A stretch of DNA of 64,000 nucleotides from Dictyobacter aurantiacus (GTDB lineage Bacteria > Chloroflexota > Ktedonobacteria > Ktedonobacterales > Ktedonobacteraceae). This document shows positions 55,531 to 64,000 of this stretch, in pieces. The stretch is from positions 682,001 to 746,000 of the forward strand of contig NZ_BIFQ01000002.1 in assembly GCF_003967515.1 (NCBI RefSeq), written 5' to 3'. A program made the translations under genes and the position numbers. The notes below the pieces were generated by a model that was given only the letters and a program-made list of their open reading frames with translations, did no database searches and was not told where the DNA came from. How positions within the stretch are numbered: the stretch's first letter is position 1; every line of letters begins with the position of its first letter.

Positions 55531-57753
55531 TTATGCCGCGAGCCTGTCGGCCAGTTGGACGACGATCTTGCCGTCTTCCATCGCTAGTTGAGCCTGCTGG
55601 CCGCTGGCGACGGTGCCATCGAGGATGGCGTCGGCTAGCGCGTCGTCAACGTAGCTCTGGATCGCACGGCGTAGCGGACGCGCACCGTACTCCTCGTCGA
55701 AGCCCACCTGTAGCAGGTAGTCGCGCACCTCGTCGCTCACACTCAGCTCGATCTGCTGCTCGGCCAGACGACCGCGCACCTGCTCCAGCATCAGGTCGAC
55801 GATCTGGTAGAGCTCCTGACGTCCCAGGCTGTGGAAAACCACAATCTGGTCGATGCGGTTGATGAACTCCGGTCGGAACGCTCGCTTCAAGCCCTCCATC
55901 GCCTTGGAGCGCATCACCTCGTGCTGCTCGTCCTTTGCCTCATCACCTTTGCGGGTGTTGAAGCCCATGTTCACCGCCCGCTTGAGATCTGAGCTGCCCG
56001 CGTTACTGGTCATGATCACCACCGTGTTCTTGAAGTCCACGGTCCGACCCTGGCCATCGGTCAGCCGACCATCGTCGAGGATCTGCAACAGCGAGTTGAA
56101 GACCTCGGGATGCGCCTTCTCGATCTCGTCGAGCAGGATCACGCTATAGGGACGGCGCCGCACCTGCTCGGTGAGCTGTCCCCCATCCTCGTGTCCCACG
56201 TACCCCGGAGGGCTCCCGAACAAGCGAGAGACAGTATGCGGCTCCATGTACTCCGACATATCCAGCCGGATCATGTGGTCCTCACCGCCGAACAGTTCGG
56301 CCGAGAGCGCTTTGGCCAGTTCGGTCTTCCCAACCCCGGTAGGTCCCAGGAACAGGAACGACCCGATGGGGCGTTTGGGATCTTTGAGTCCGGCCCGCGA
56401 ACGACGGATGGAACGGGCCACCGCGCTGATCGCTTCGTCCTGACCAATCACGCGCTGGCGCAGGTCGCTTTCCAGCGTCAGCAGGTTCTTGCGCTCACTC
56501 TCCAGCATCTGTGTCACCGGCACCCCGGTCCACAGCTCTACCACCTGCGCGATCTGCTCCGGTGTCACCAGGAGTGACATGCTGGTGTCAGCCTCGGAAC
56601 GTGCCTTCTCCAGTTTCTGCAGGGTCAGTAGCTCCTGTTGGCGCAGACGCGCGGCCTTCTCATAATCCTCGGCCTCGGCGGCGGCCTCTTTCTGCGCCTG
56701 GATGTCGGCCAGCTCTTTCTCCAGGATCGAAGGACTGACCAGGCCTTTCTCAGTCGCCTCCAGCACCAGGGCTGAGCCCGCCTCGTCCATCACGTCGATG
56801 GCTTTGTCGGGCAGGAAGCGATCGTTGATGTAGCGATCCGACAGCTTGACGGCCGCCTCGATCGCCTCGTCGGTGATGCTCACATTGTGGTGCGCCTCAT
56901 AGTTGGGCCGCAGCAACTTCAGCATCTCGATAGCTTCCTCGACCGAGGGCTCATCAACCTTGACCGGCTGGAAGCGGCGCTCCAACGCGGCGTCCTTCTC
57001 AATATGTTTGCGGTACTCATCCAGCGTGGTGGCGCCGATACAGCGCAGCTCACCACGGGCCAGTGCCGGCTTGATCATGTCAGCAGCGCCGACCGAACCC
57101 TCGGCGGCACCCGCTCCGACGACGGTATGCAGCTCATCGATGAAGAGGATGATCTCGGGCGCGTTGCGCAGCTCCTCCAGGATCGATTTGATGCGCTGCT
57201 CAAACTGACCACGGAACGAGGCACCGGCGACCATACCACCGATATTCAACGAGATGATGCGTTTGCCCTGTAGATTGGCGGGGACATCACCGCTAACGAT
57301 CTTGCGGGCCAGTCCCTCAACGATGGCCGTCTTACCGACACCCGGCTCACCGATCAGGACCGGATTGTTCTTCTGACGACGGCCCAGAACGGTGATCATG
57401 CGGCGCAGTTCGCGCTCGCGGCCGGCGGCTGGATCAAGTTTGCCTTCCGCGGCCTCGCCCGTCAGGTCGCGGCCATATTTATCCAAAGTTGGGGTTTTGC
57501 TCTGGGTCTCCTGGCGCTCAGCAGTAGCAGTACTGGTACGAGCGCTGGCCGCAGAGGAATTTGCATTATTGTTGCCTGTAAAGCCGAAGGGAGCACCAGA
57601 GGTTTCCGGGCCATCAAAACCCGAAGCCTGTTCCATCACACTCATCAGTTCATTGACACAGGACTGACAGAGGAAATGGGACTCACGACGACCATTCACC
57701 AACTGATCAACGCGGACCTGAGCGGGGTTTTTCTGGCAGCGTTCACATTTCAT
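55531..57753 (-). CDS. ClpE-like AAA+ chaperone/protease ATPase, copy 2
   Basis: A protein of 740 residues with the same architecture as the copy at 48.1-50.4 kb: zinc finger, AAA1, UVR-type helix, AAA2. The two differ mainly in residues 16-85 (linker after the zinc finger) and around the UVR helix (EDYEKAARLRQQELLTLQ versus ENYEKAAQLRQQELVTLE), and are otherwise almost identical, also at DNA level. Three CIRCE-like modules lie upstream, more than for copy 1, so heat control may be tighter. Both copies and rpoB share orientation. Confidence 0.93.
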   Translation of the reverse strand: MKCERCQKNPAQVRVDQLVNGRRESHFLCQSCVNELMSVMEQASGFDGPETSGAPFGFTGNNNANSSAASARTSTATAERQETQSKTPTLDKYGRDLTGEAAEGKLDPAAGRERELRRMITVLGRRQKNNPVLIGEPGVGKTAIVEGLARKIVSGDVPANLQGKRIISLNIGGMVAGASFRGQFEQRIKSILEELRNAPEIILFIDELHTVVGAGAAEGSVGAADMIKPALARGELRCIGATTLDEYRKHIEKDAALERRFQPVKVDEPSVEEAIEMLKLLRPNYEAHHNVSITDEAIEAAVKLSDRYINDRFLPDKAIDVMDEAGSALVLEATEKGLVSPSILEKELADIQAQKEAAAEAEDYEKAARLRQQELLTLQKLEKARSEADTSMSLLVTPEQIAQVVELWTGVPVTQMLESERKNLLTLESDLRQRVIGQDEAISAVARSIRRSRAGLKDPKRPIGSFLFLGPTGVGKTELAKALSAELFGGEDHMIRLDMSEYMEPHTVSRLFGSPPGYVGHEDGGQLTEQVRRRPYSVILLDEIEKAHPEVFNSLLQILDDGRLTDGQGRTVDFKNTVVIMTSNAGSSDLKRAVNMGFNTRKGDEAKDEQHEVMRSKAMEGLKRAFRPEFINRIDQIVVFHSLGRQELYQIVDLMLEQVRGRLAEQQIELSVSDEVRDYLLQVGFDEEYGARPLRRAIQSYVDDALADAILDGTVASGQQAQLAMEDGKIVVQLADRLAA

Positions 57754-57858
57754 TATAGGTATGCTCCTACTCTAATCATTTATTTGAAGCCGGGAATCTA
57801 CTTCTTGCAGAATCCCTTCAGGGAGTTTTCTTGTTTTGCTTAGCGGCGCGGGAGAATG

Positions 57859-57885
57859 CTAGCACTCTCGACCGTTCACTGCTAA
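57859..57885 (-). promoter_or_regulatory. CIRCE-like HrcA site A upstream of clp copy 2
   Basis: CTAGCACTC-N9-CACTGCTAA. A TATATAA-type -10 candidate (57891-57897) lies next to it on the upstream side for minus-strand transcription. Confidence 0.75.
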
Positions 57886-57927
57886 TCACTTATATAAACG
57901 ATGGTCCGGGTCTTTTTATTCCCGGGG

Positions 57928-57954
57928 TTAGCACTCTTTCTGAAGGATTGCTAT
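57928..57954 (-). promoter_or_regulatory. CIRCE-like HrcA site B upstream of clp copy 2
   Basis: TTAGCACTC-N9-GATTGCTAT, with TTATTCCCGGGG on one side and TATATAAACG (from 57961) on the other, the same module layout as sites A and C. Confidence 0.78.
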
Positions 57955-57996
57955 TCGTCTATATAAACGCACACATGAAGCGGTTTATTCCCATAT

Positions 57997-58023
57997 TTAG
58001 CAGTTCCAATTCACGAGTGCTAA
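57997..58023 (-). promoter_or_regulatory. CIRCE-like HrcA site C upstream of clp copy 2
   Basis: TTAGCAGTT-N9-GAGTGCTAA, flanked by TTATTCCCATA and, on the upstream side for the minus strand, by TTTATAATTACC with a consensus TATAAT. This may be the main promoter. Confidence 0.8.
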
Positions 58024-58085
58024 TACGGTAATTATAAACGGGCTTTTTCGCAAATATCAAATTAGAGGTTTAAAAGTAGGACGGG

Positions 58086-58730
58086 TTAGCTATTCAGGGT
58101 ATCTTGCCTCTCGCCTTTCACGCCCCGACACAGCACGACCAGCATATCAGGGGTCACAACTTTGCTATAGCTGGTATACTGGCTGACCAGGCGCTGGCGA
58201 GCCTGCTCGTTCAGTTGAAGCGCGCGATAGGTATGATCTCCCCTGTAAACATAGCCCTCGCGTATCAAGAGGTGGCGGGCCCGCTCATTACGATGGTGGA
58301 TCCAGGCCACGATGCGCATAGGCTCTCCACTGGAATGCTGTTGCGTCCACCACTGGGCAAAGTGCAGCAGCCAGGTACCGATCCCCCGACCCGTATAGTC
58401 GGGATGTACGCCGGACACATGGCGAATTCTTACGCAGCGATCGGTATGCTCGGCATTCCTGAACATCATCCCCACATCGATGTAGCCAACGATGCTCTCG
58501 TCAGGCGCCACCACCACCTGGGTGTCATGGACCAGATCCAGGGTACGCCAGAACGCCAGCGTGGCCGCCACCGTACGCTCGGAGTCCTCCTCAGCCAGCG
58601 AGAGGTTCGCGGCCTGCTCGGGCTCTTCCTCACAGGCGATCGCGGTCAGCAGGTTGACCACCGATTCAGCATCAGCCAATCGAGCCGGTCGCACCACAAA
58701 ATCGCGGAGGAGCGCAATATTCATGTGCAT
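58086..58730 (-). CDS. GNAT-family N-acetyltransferase
   Basis: A protein of 214 residues. VSGVHPDYTGRGIGTWLLHF near residue 105 is motif A, whose R-G-x-G loop binds acetyl-CoA pyrophosphate. VRPARLADAESVVNLLTAI at the start and NERARHLLIREGYVYRG near 150 complete a single GNAT domain. The substrate is unknown. It diverges from the esterase gene to its right. Confidence 0.88.
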   Translation of the reverse strand: MHMNIALLRDFVVRPARLADAESVVNLLTAIACEEEPEQAANLSLAEEDSERTVAATLAFWRTLDLVHDTQVVVAPDESIVGYIDVGMMFRNAEHTDRCVRIRHVSGVHPDYTGRGIGTWLLHFAQWWTQQHSSGEPMRIVAWIHHRNERARHLLIREGYVYRGDHTYRALQLNEQARQRLVSQYTSYSKVVTPDMLVVLCRGVKGERQDTLNS

Positions 58731-58822
58731 CCTTACATCCTTTCGTTTATTACCTGTATACTTGTAAAGACGTCAGTTAAATCGAAGCAGATGCACCTTG
58801 CTAAGAAAGATGGGACATTTCT

Positions 58823-59668
58823 ATGACAGAAACATCAAAAAACAACCGTTACGCAGCGAAAAGCATGCCAGAAGTTCTCTATACAAACGCGAAAGGCATA
58901 CCACTATATCTCAATATTATCCAGCCTGATCCCCTACCGCTAGAGCCGATGCCGGTAGTTGTCTACATCCATGGCGGTGGATGGGAAGCGGGCGACCACA
59001 TGGGCAGCGAAAACGTCGAGATGGCCGAGCAGGGCTTCTTCACCGTCAACGTGCAGTACCGTCTGAGCGGGCAGGATACGTTCCCGGCCCAGTTGCAGGA
59101 CGTAAAGACCGCTATCCGCTGGCTGCGCGCTAACGCCACCCGCTATCATATCGATCCCGAACACATCGGCGTCTGGGGACACTCGGCCGGCGGCCACCTT
59201 GCCGCCATGGTAGGCACCACGGCAGGGATACCCGAGCTAGAGGGTTCCGAGGCCGCGTCCGCCTATCCCAGCAGCGTACAGGCCGTGGTGGACCTGAGCG
59301 GGCCCAGTGACCTGCTGACCATGGGCGGCACGCACGATGAGCCTGATTCACCCGAGGCACGCCTGGTCGGCGCACCACTACAGGAAAACAAGGAGCTGGC
59401 ACGACGTGCCAATCCAATTACGTATATCCGTACTGACAAGCTGCCTCCTTTCCTCATTATACATGGGACAAACGATACCGTCGTGCCTTTTAACCAGGGC
59501 GAGGCACTCTATGCCGCCCTCAGGCAGGCACAGGCCGATGTCACCCTGCACCCCATTGAAGGTGAGGATCACGTCTTCTCCAGGCGCTCCCAGAGCTGGC
59601 CGGAGATCTATCGGCTAACCATCAACTTCTTCAACAAGCATCTCAGGGGTGAACGCGACCGCAAATAA
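58823..59668 (+). CDS. Alpha/beta hydrolase, HSL/BD-FAE-type esterase
   Basis: A protein of 281 residues. The oxyanion motif YIHGGGWEAG lies near 48, the nucleophile Ser is in GHSAGGHLAA near 120, the acid Asp in HGTNDTVVP near 215 and the His in GEDHVF near 250. This is the hormone-sensitive-lipase / carboxylesterase layout for short-chain esters. No signal peptide. Start ATG lies just after GGGACATTTCT, with weak ribosome binding. Confidence 0.9.
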   Translation: MTETSKNNRYAAKSMPEVLYTNAKGIPLYLNIIQPDPLPLEPMPVVVYIHGGGWEAGDHMGSENVEMAEQGFFTVNVQYRLSGQDTFPAQLQDVKTAIRWLRANATRYHIDPEHIGVWGHSAGGHLAAMVGTTAGIPELEGSEAASAYPSSVQAVVDLSGPSDLLTMGGTHDEPDSPEARLVGAPLQENKELARRANPITYIRTDKLPPFLIIHGTNDTVVPFNQGEALYAALRQAQADVTLHPIEGEDHVFSRRSQSWPEIYRLTINFFNKHLRGERDRK

Positions 59669-59839
59669 CCTGTAGCCAATAAAAACATCCGTGCGTGTAT
59701 AAGGAACATGGTATATAGTAATGATAGAGTGATCTTCCTACCAGCTCTATGCTTAAAACATTAGAGCGGGAACCATGCAGGAAGAATAGAAGTCGCCCTT
59801 AACCACCATCTTTATTTACAAAATGGAAAGGAACGCATA

Positions 59840-60097
59840 GTGAGCACACGCGATTTAGGCAAGCATGTCGTGGAATTGCACGAAGAGGGAATGCTCGCCA
59901 TCACAGGTGAAGGAACGCGCCTCATGCTTTCCCCACACGAGGCTATTGACTTTCTCAACTGGCTCAACCAGCACAAGAAAACGCTCGAAGTCGCGGTCAG
60001 AGCACATCCCACGACGGGAGCACCTGAACTGTTACAGGAAGAAACCACAGAGCCGATAACAGATGATGACCCGGAATATCCAGTAGACGAGCCATAA
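59840..60097 (+). CDS. Small acidic hypothetical protein
   Basis: A protein of 85 residues starting at GTG (MSTRDLGKHV) with AAAGGAAC nine bases upstream. Residues 1-55 look like a small alpha/beta domain (LGKHVVELHEEGMLAITGEG, LSPHEAIDFLNWLNQHKKTL). The tail is acidic and Pro-rich. No family is recognised. Confidence 0.65.
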   Translation: MSTRDLGKHVVELHEEGMLAITGEGTRLMLSPHEAIDFLNWLNQHKKTLEVAVRAHPTTGAPELLQEETTEPITDDDPEYPVDEP

Positions 60098-60248
60098 TAT
60101 CCATTCATGTTTCTGCGAAAAATATTCAAATAGGCTACAATGATAGAAGAACATTGTGGAGAAGAGTTCTTGATCCCTTCGCTCGTATGCATCACGAAGG
60201 AGGGATAGGGACTTTTCTCGCTTATCTATGCATCAAAGGAGCTTCGGC

Positions 60249-61097
60249 ATGACGCCTACAAACAAATCGACCAGTCCTCTTCGCCTCTCGGTCTCCACCT
60301 GGAGCCTGCATCGCGCGCTAGGGGACTATTCCGTTTACGGCCCCGACGCTGAAAACCCTCTGACAGGAGCTGCAGATAAACGCGGAGAGATCACTCTGCT
60401 AGAGCTACCGGCCCGACTGGCGACGTTTGGTATTTCAACCCTGGAGATCTGTCATTTTCACCTGCCCAGCCTGGATAGCGGCTATCTCCAAGAGTTGCGT
60501 GCCACGCTGGAGCATGAGAAGATCGAACTGTTCTCGCTGTTGATCGACTCAGGCGACATCACACATCCCGAGCACGGCGAACGCGACCAGTCCTGGATCA
60601 ACTCATGGATCCAGGTCGCGGGTCAACTCGGCGCCAAAAGGTCGCGCGTGATCGCCGGCAAATCAGCGCCGACAGCCGAAAATCTGCAGACCAGCGTCCG
60701 GCGACTGCGCGATCTGGCCGAGACCGCCGAAGCCAATGGTGTACGCCTGATGACCGAAAACTGGTTTGGCCTGCTCTCACAGCCAGACGCCATCCACACC
60801 GTCTTCGAGCAATTAAATGGACGGCTCGGACTCTGCTTCGACTTCGGCAACTGGTCGGGCCCCACCAAATATGAGGCCCTGACCGCCATCGCTCCCTACG
60901 CGGAATCCTGCCACACCAAGGCCCACTTCTCAGAAAATGATGAATTGGATAAGGAAGACTACGTACGCTGCCTCGACATCACGCGCGAGGCCGGATTCTC
61001 GGGTCCCTATACCCTCATCTACGACGGGCCCAATCCCGACGAATGGAATGGCCTGAGCCGCGAACGCCAGATCGTCACACCATACATCCACGCGTAA
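60249..61097 (+). CDS. Sugar phosphate isomerase/epimerase-like TIM barrel
   Basis: A protein of 282 residues from ATG 60249, which has AAAGGAG eight bases upstream. Xylose-isomerase-like barrel: LRLSVSTWSLHRALGD near the start, FSLLIDSGDITHP near 94, VRLMTENWFGLL near 168 (Glu), LGLCFDFGNW near 195 and SCHTKAHFS near 220. The third TIM-barrel protein of this type in the window. Stands alone. Confidence 0.87.
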   Translation: MTPTNKSTSPLRLSVSTWSLHRALGDYSVYGPDAENPLTGAADKRGEITLLELPARLATFGISTLEICHFHLPSLDSGYLQELRATLEHEKIELFSLLIDSGDITHPEHGERDQSWINSWIQVAGQLGAKRSRVIAGKSAPTAENLQTSVRRLRDLAETAEANGVRLMTENWFGLLSQPDAIHTVFEQLNGRLGLCFDFGNWSGPTKYEALTAIAPYAESCHTKAHFSENDELDKEDYVRCLDITREAGFSGPYTLIYDGPNPDEWNGLSRERQIVTPYIHA

Positions 61098-61113
61098 AAA
61101 ACGCATCCCGCCA

Positions 61114-61306
61114 CGTCGTATGCCGGGGTACAGCCCCCATAGGCGTTAACTTAAGGGGTGCAGGGTCCTCCCTGCCGGGGTGTGGGGTGTCCCCACACCC
61201 CGGCAGGAGGGCTAGCCGCCCTCCTGCACCTCCCGCTTGGGGAGTACCGAGGGGCAGCCCTCGGCTTAAGTTAACGCCTATGGGGTATAGCCCCGCGCAT
61301 ACGACG
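61114..61306. repeat. 193-bp composite inverted repeat between convergent genes
   Basis: CGTCGTATGC at the left pairs with GCATACGACG at the right end. The inner arms CCCCATAGGCGTTAACTTAAG and its complement (61263-61283) are exact over 21 bases. The centre holds a further GGGGTGTGGGG/CCCCACACCCC hairpin and CCTGCCGGGG/CCCCGGCAGG arms related to the array at 25.4 kb. Likely acts as a terminator barrier; no gene. Confidence 0.85.
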
Positions 61307-61362
61307 GCGAACCTCAACGCAGTGAGCAGCAGCGTCATCATATTTGGGAGCGTTAATCGTGC

Positions 61363-62145
61363 TCAAATACCGGGATGGTAGAGGCCAAGGGCGTTTTCGG
61401 AGAAGACGCGCCGGGCGAGAGATTCACCGAGGGCTTCTATGACGAGTTCGACGTCGCTATCCTGAAAGGGACGTGGAGCACGAGGACAGGGCAGGTCAGT
61501 GGCGAACACGAGGGCACCGGGATTAACGGTAGAGATGGCCTTCAGCGCCTGGGGAACGTCGAAATCGACGCGTCCGAAACCGGTGGCTTTGACGTAGGCA
61601 CCTTGCTCAACCAGACGCAGCAGATCAGTAAATCCTGCCTGCGAGAGGCCGAGATGGTCGATGCAGACGCGTGGCAGCGATGTCAGCAGAGGGGCCAGTT
61701 CAGTTAGGTACGTTGAGTCGATGTAGAGCTCGGCATGCCAGCCAGCCAGGTCATAGACGCGCCGGGCCAGCGTCTCCAGCTTTTCTAATACCTCAGTCCC
61801 TCCGCGCCTGAAATTAAAGCGTACTGCCCGCACACCCGCGGCATGCAAGCGCAGTATCTCCTGATCAGGAACAGTGACTGGCAACTGAGTTACGCCAACG
61901 AAGCCAGGACCCAAACGTTCAAGCGCATCGAGCAGATAGGTCTGGTCCTCCGCCTGGAACGATCCCGAGACGACCGCGCCCCCGATGATATGAAATGGCG
62001 CGGTGCGGGCACGGTAATCCTCAACGGTAAAAGGATCAGGTAGATAGCCTTGATTAGCAACCAGGGGAAAGCGGGGATCAACAATGTGCATATGGCTATC
62101 AAAGATGGGAAATTGAGCGAGTTTGTGCACTATCAATTCGTCCAT
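61363..62145 (-). CDS. Amidohydrolase-2-type metal-dependent hydrolase (PDC lactonase-like)
   Basis: About 260 residues from MDELIVHKLAQFP; the open frame reaches further upstream but only through repeats. IFDSHMHIVDPRFPL near residue 14 is the HxH metal motif. RFNFRRGG near 105, CIDHLGLSQAGF near 160 with a His and FATDLPCPRAPR near 210 with the catalytic-type Asp follow. The family includes 2-pyrone-4,6-dicarboxylate lactonase and decarboxylases. AAAGAGGATGT precedes the start. Confidence 0.88.
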   Translation of the reverse strand: MDELIVHKLAQFPIFDSHMHIVDPRFPLVANQGYLPDPFTVEDYRARTAPFHIIGGAVVSGSFQAEDQTYLLDALERLGPGFVGVTQLPVTVPDQEILRLHAAGVRAVRFNFRRGGTEVLEKLETLARRVYDLAGWHAELYIDSTYLTELAPLLTSLPRVCIDHLGLSQAGFTDLLRLVEQGAYVKATGFGRVDFDVPQALKAISTVNPGALVFATDLPCPRAPRPFQDSDVELVIEALGESLARRVFSENALGLYHPGI

Positions 62146-62174
62146 ACATCCTCTTTCTTCATTGTATGTTATAT

Positions 62175-62385
62175 CGTAGGTGCCTGGGCATGTCCCAATA
62201 CTCTTAACATAAGAACATGCCCGAATAGAAAGATAAGCAGTACATGCGGGGCTTGCCCCCGCTTGATTGCTCGTCGCTCGAAAAAGCAATACGCGTAATG
62301 CGATGCAGCGCATGCAACCATTCCTAATCGCTCTGAAGGAGCCTTTCCTTTTGGGAAGCAAGCGGGGGCAAGCCCCGCACGTACT
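62175..62385. repeat. Dispersed repeat cluster upstream of the amidohydrolase
   Basis: CGTAGGTGCC..GGGCATGTCCC at 62175, then GCGGGGCTTGCCCCCGCTT near 62235 and its inverted copy AAGCGGGGGCAAGCCCCGC near 62360. The last two could pair across about 100 bases. This region probably also holds the amidohydrolase promoter. Confidence 0.75.
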
Positions 62386-62517
62386 CTCATCTCTTTTCTT
62401 GTTACCTGCGCTAAAGTTGAAAGGCCGTATCACCGCCTCGCCCTCCTTCAACGTGCAGGGGAAAGCATAGATGCGAGCCTCAGCCTCAACTGATGATCAA
62501 GAAGTGATGTTGCCCAC

Positions 62518-63048
62518 TTAGGGCTCATCCATGGCGAGAGGATCGGCAGAATAGCGCTCAGGATAGCGGGCATATGTGTAGATGACGTCCGCTTCAACAC
62601 GCAAGTAGGCTCCATCTCCCCACTCCCGCGGGCTCCCCTGTTGGATTGCGCGCTGTATTTGCTCGATCACAGCAAATTCAGGATGAGTGGGGATGAGAAT
62701 GCGAGCATGTCCGTGAACAATGATAGCAAGGCTATTCTCCGCGAAATGAGTTAAACTGACAGCAGACTGTCTCTTGATGTGCTTGACACGCAGTGCTGAC
62801 ATGGTGGTGGGAAGGTAAAAGTGGCCACGATAGAACAACGAGCCAATGGGAGCAACACGTGGCTCCCCGCGAGACGTAGCTGTCGCAAAGGCGATGTATG
62901 TGAAGCCCTGCAAATAGCGGACGAGTTGGGCTGCTGAGAGCGAGTGATCGGGCATCTGAAACGAATGACGAAGGAAACTGCCAGCTTGCTCAAAACTCTG
63001 ATCAAGGATGATTTGAAGGTGTTGGAGATCTTCAGGAGTTTCTTTCAT
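62518..63048 (-). CDS. Pyridoxamine 5'-phosphate oxidase-family (FMN-binding split barrel) protein
   Basis: A protein of 176 residues. Residues 35-160 form the split barrel: YLQGFTYIAFATATSRGEPR near 45, GSLFYRGHFYLPTT near 69, SVSLTHFAENSLAIIVHGHA near 96. The family binds FMN or F420 and reduces or detoxifies diverse substrates, or binds heme. A helical N-terminal extension of 35 residues precedes it. Stands alone. Confidence 0.82.
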   Translation of the reverse strand: MKETPEDLQHLQIILDQSFEQAGSFLRHSFQMPDHSLSAAQLVRYLQGFTYIAFATATSRGEPRVAPIGSLFYRGHFYLPTTMSALRVKHIKRQSAVSLTHFAENSLAIIVHGHARILIPTHPEFAVIEQIQRAIQQGSPREWGDGAYLRVEADVIYTYARYPERYSADPLAMDEP

Positions 63049-63276
63049 AGATACTATCCATTCTCTTCTCTCTGGAAAATTGTATCTCTTTCTTCATCAT
63101 TGTACCATGTAGTTGCCCGTGATCCTCTGAAAGAAGACCAGCGAGCAAGAGACAAAAATCGAGGAGCTTTTCTATCAACTCATTGCGCATGCTATGGACA
63201 AGGAAAGGGTAGATATTGAGATAGGCGATGTTTCATCGCAAGGATGGTACCACCCTCACGCAAGAATAAGCCAGAA

Positions 63277-63314
63277 TGAAGCATCCCGGATTTTCGGGAA
63301 TCCGGGATGCTTCA
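63277..63314 (-). terminator. Hairpin terminator after the right-edge SDR gene
   Basis: TGAAGCATCCCGGATT (63277-63292) and its complement (63299-63314), 4 bases beyond the SDR stop. Confidence 0.75.
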
Positions 63315-63318
63315 TGTC

Positions 63319-64000
63319 TCATCCGAACCAGCAGACGATGGTTTCTCCGGTCAGGATGTCGGATTGGGTGCTGGCGAGGAAGAGGACGATTTTGGCCATG
63401 TCTTCGGGCTGAGCAATGCGCTGCAGACGCGAGAGCCCTTCTTCGCTGCCGACGCTGCGGGTGGCAAGAAAGCGTCCGGTGTAGGTGGGCGCGGGCGAGA
63501 GGCAGTTGACGTTGACGCCGGCGGGACGCAGTTCCTCGGCCAGGCAGCGGGTGTAATGCGAGACGCCCGCTTTGGCGGCGGCGTAGATGAGTCCGGTGCG
63601 GGCCGCAACGTGCCCGGCGGCCGAGCCGACGTTGATGATCTTGCCTGAGCCGCGCTCACGCATGTGGGTGCCAACGTACTTACAGGTAAACATGGTCGTC
63701 AACAGGTTGCGCTCGACCACCGAGCGGATATCCTCTGGATCGATGTCCAGGGCGTCGTTGGGATCGGGACGTGGGGTGTGTGCGCCGATGTCGCCGCCGG
63801 CGTTGTTGACCAGGATATCGATCTGGCCCAGCTTTTCCAGAGCCTGGCGCACAAAGCGCTCGACCTGCGCGGCATCCGTCAGGTCGGCGGTAAAGAAGGC
63901 CGCCCGGCGCCCCAGTGACTGTATCTCTTCAACCACGGCCTCGCCCGAAGGGGCCTCACCAAACTCGGAGGCGGCCTGGGCATGAACATCGTGGACGATC
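63319..64000 (-). CDS. SDR-family oxidoreductase, 5' end outside window
   Basis: Open to the right edge, so the N terminus with the cofactor loop is missing. Visible parts: ADLTDAAQVERFVRQ, DILVNNAGGDIG, IINVGSAAGHVAA with the catalytic Ser, YAAAK (Tyr and Lys), and NCLSPAPTYTGRFL. The end VCWFG differs from the usual DGG. Substrate unknown. Confidence 0.9.
   Translation of the reverse strand, partial: IVHDVHAQAASEFGEAPSGEAVVEEIQSLGRRAAFFTADLTDAAQVERFVRQALEKLGQIDILVNNAGGDIGAHTPRPDPNDALDIDPEDIRSVVERNLLTTMFTCKYVGTHMRERGSGKIINVGSAAGHVAARTGLIYAAAKAGVSHYTRCLAEELRPAGVNVNCLSPAPTYTGRFLATRSVGSEEGLSRLQRIAQPEDMAKIVLFLASTQSDILTGETIVCWFG

Noticed and set aside
62146..62451. N-terminal extension of the amidohydrolase
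   Set aside because: Encoded by dispersed repeats; Cys/Arg-rich and unlike the family. The start at 62145 fits the domain boundary and has a ribosome-binding site.

Overview
The window looks like chromosome of a soil-type Chloroflexota bacterium, most likely class Ktedonobacteria. The evidence is indirect: a 1057-aa MalT-type (LAL) regulator with a short N-terminal module of the kind common in that class, a PadR regulator paired with a PP2C fusion, and a group 1h [NiFe] hydrogenase locus. Coding density is high and GC is moderate. I saw no tRNA, rRNA, CRISPR, transposase or integrase. Intergenic DNA is unusually rich in long perfect inverted repeats and dispersed GC-rich repeats.

Layout. 1-11 kb: 3' end of a GMC oxidoreductase, a DinB-like protein, a PadR/PP2C pair behind a 40-bp palindrome, an RRM protein, a Nif3-like protein, a MarR regulator, an S66 peptidase, a sugar isomerase/PhyH dioxygenase pair and heme A synthase. 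11.4-14.6 kb: a Gfo/Idh - DUF993 - TIM-barrel isomerase operon for an unknown sugar or polyol. 14.7-15.9 kb: an AI-2E family permease.

15.9-28.7 kb (minus strand): a near-complete group 1h (high-affinity, atmospheric H2-oxidising type) hydrogenase operon. In transcription order: small subunit, large subunit, a repeat array, NifU-like, DUF5947, DUF6084, a 345-aa and a 95-aa accessory protein, the maturation protease, a 39-aa membrane peptide, HypA, HypB, HypC, a SIS protein, a second HypC-like protein, a second SIS protein, HypD and HypE. HypF is absent from the window. The two SIS proteins appear to have lost opposite halves of the GmhA-type active site, which may point to an undescribed heteromeric maturation factor.

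29-47.8 kb: an ADP-forming acyl-CoA synthetase, a Clp-N/FtsH-like pseudo-ATPase with zinc ribbons, a glycosyltransferase, a phospholipid synthase, short-chain dehydrogenase, DinB, LAL regulator, haloalkane dehalogenase-like and DHFR-like enzymes, a fasciclin operon, and a thiamine-precursor ABC transporter under a TPP riboswitch with a clear transcription terminator. 48-58 kb: rpoB without rpoC, flanked by two nearly identical ClpE-like ATPase genes with CIRCE-type (HrcA) sites. rpoB carries substitutions in the rifampicin pocket and has a roughly 600-bp inverted-repeat-bounded tandem array upstream. 58-64 kb: acetyltransferase, esterase, sugar isomerase, amidohydrolase, PNPOx-like protein and a truncated SDR.
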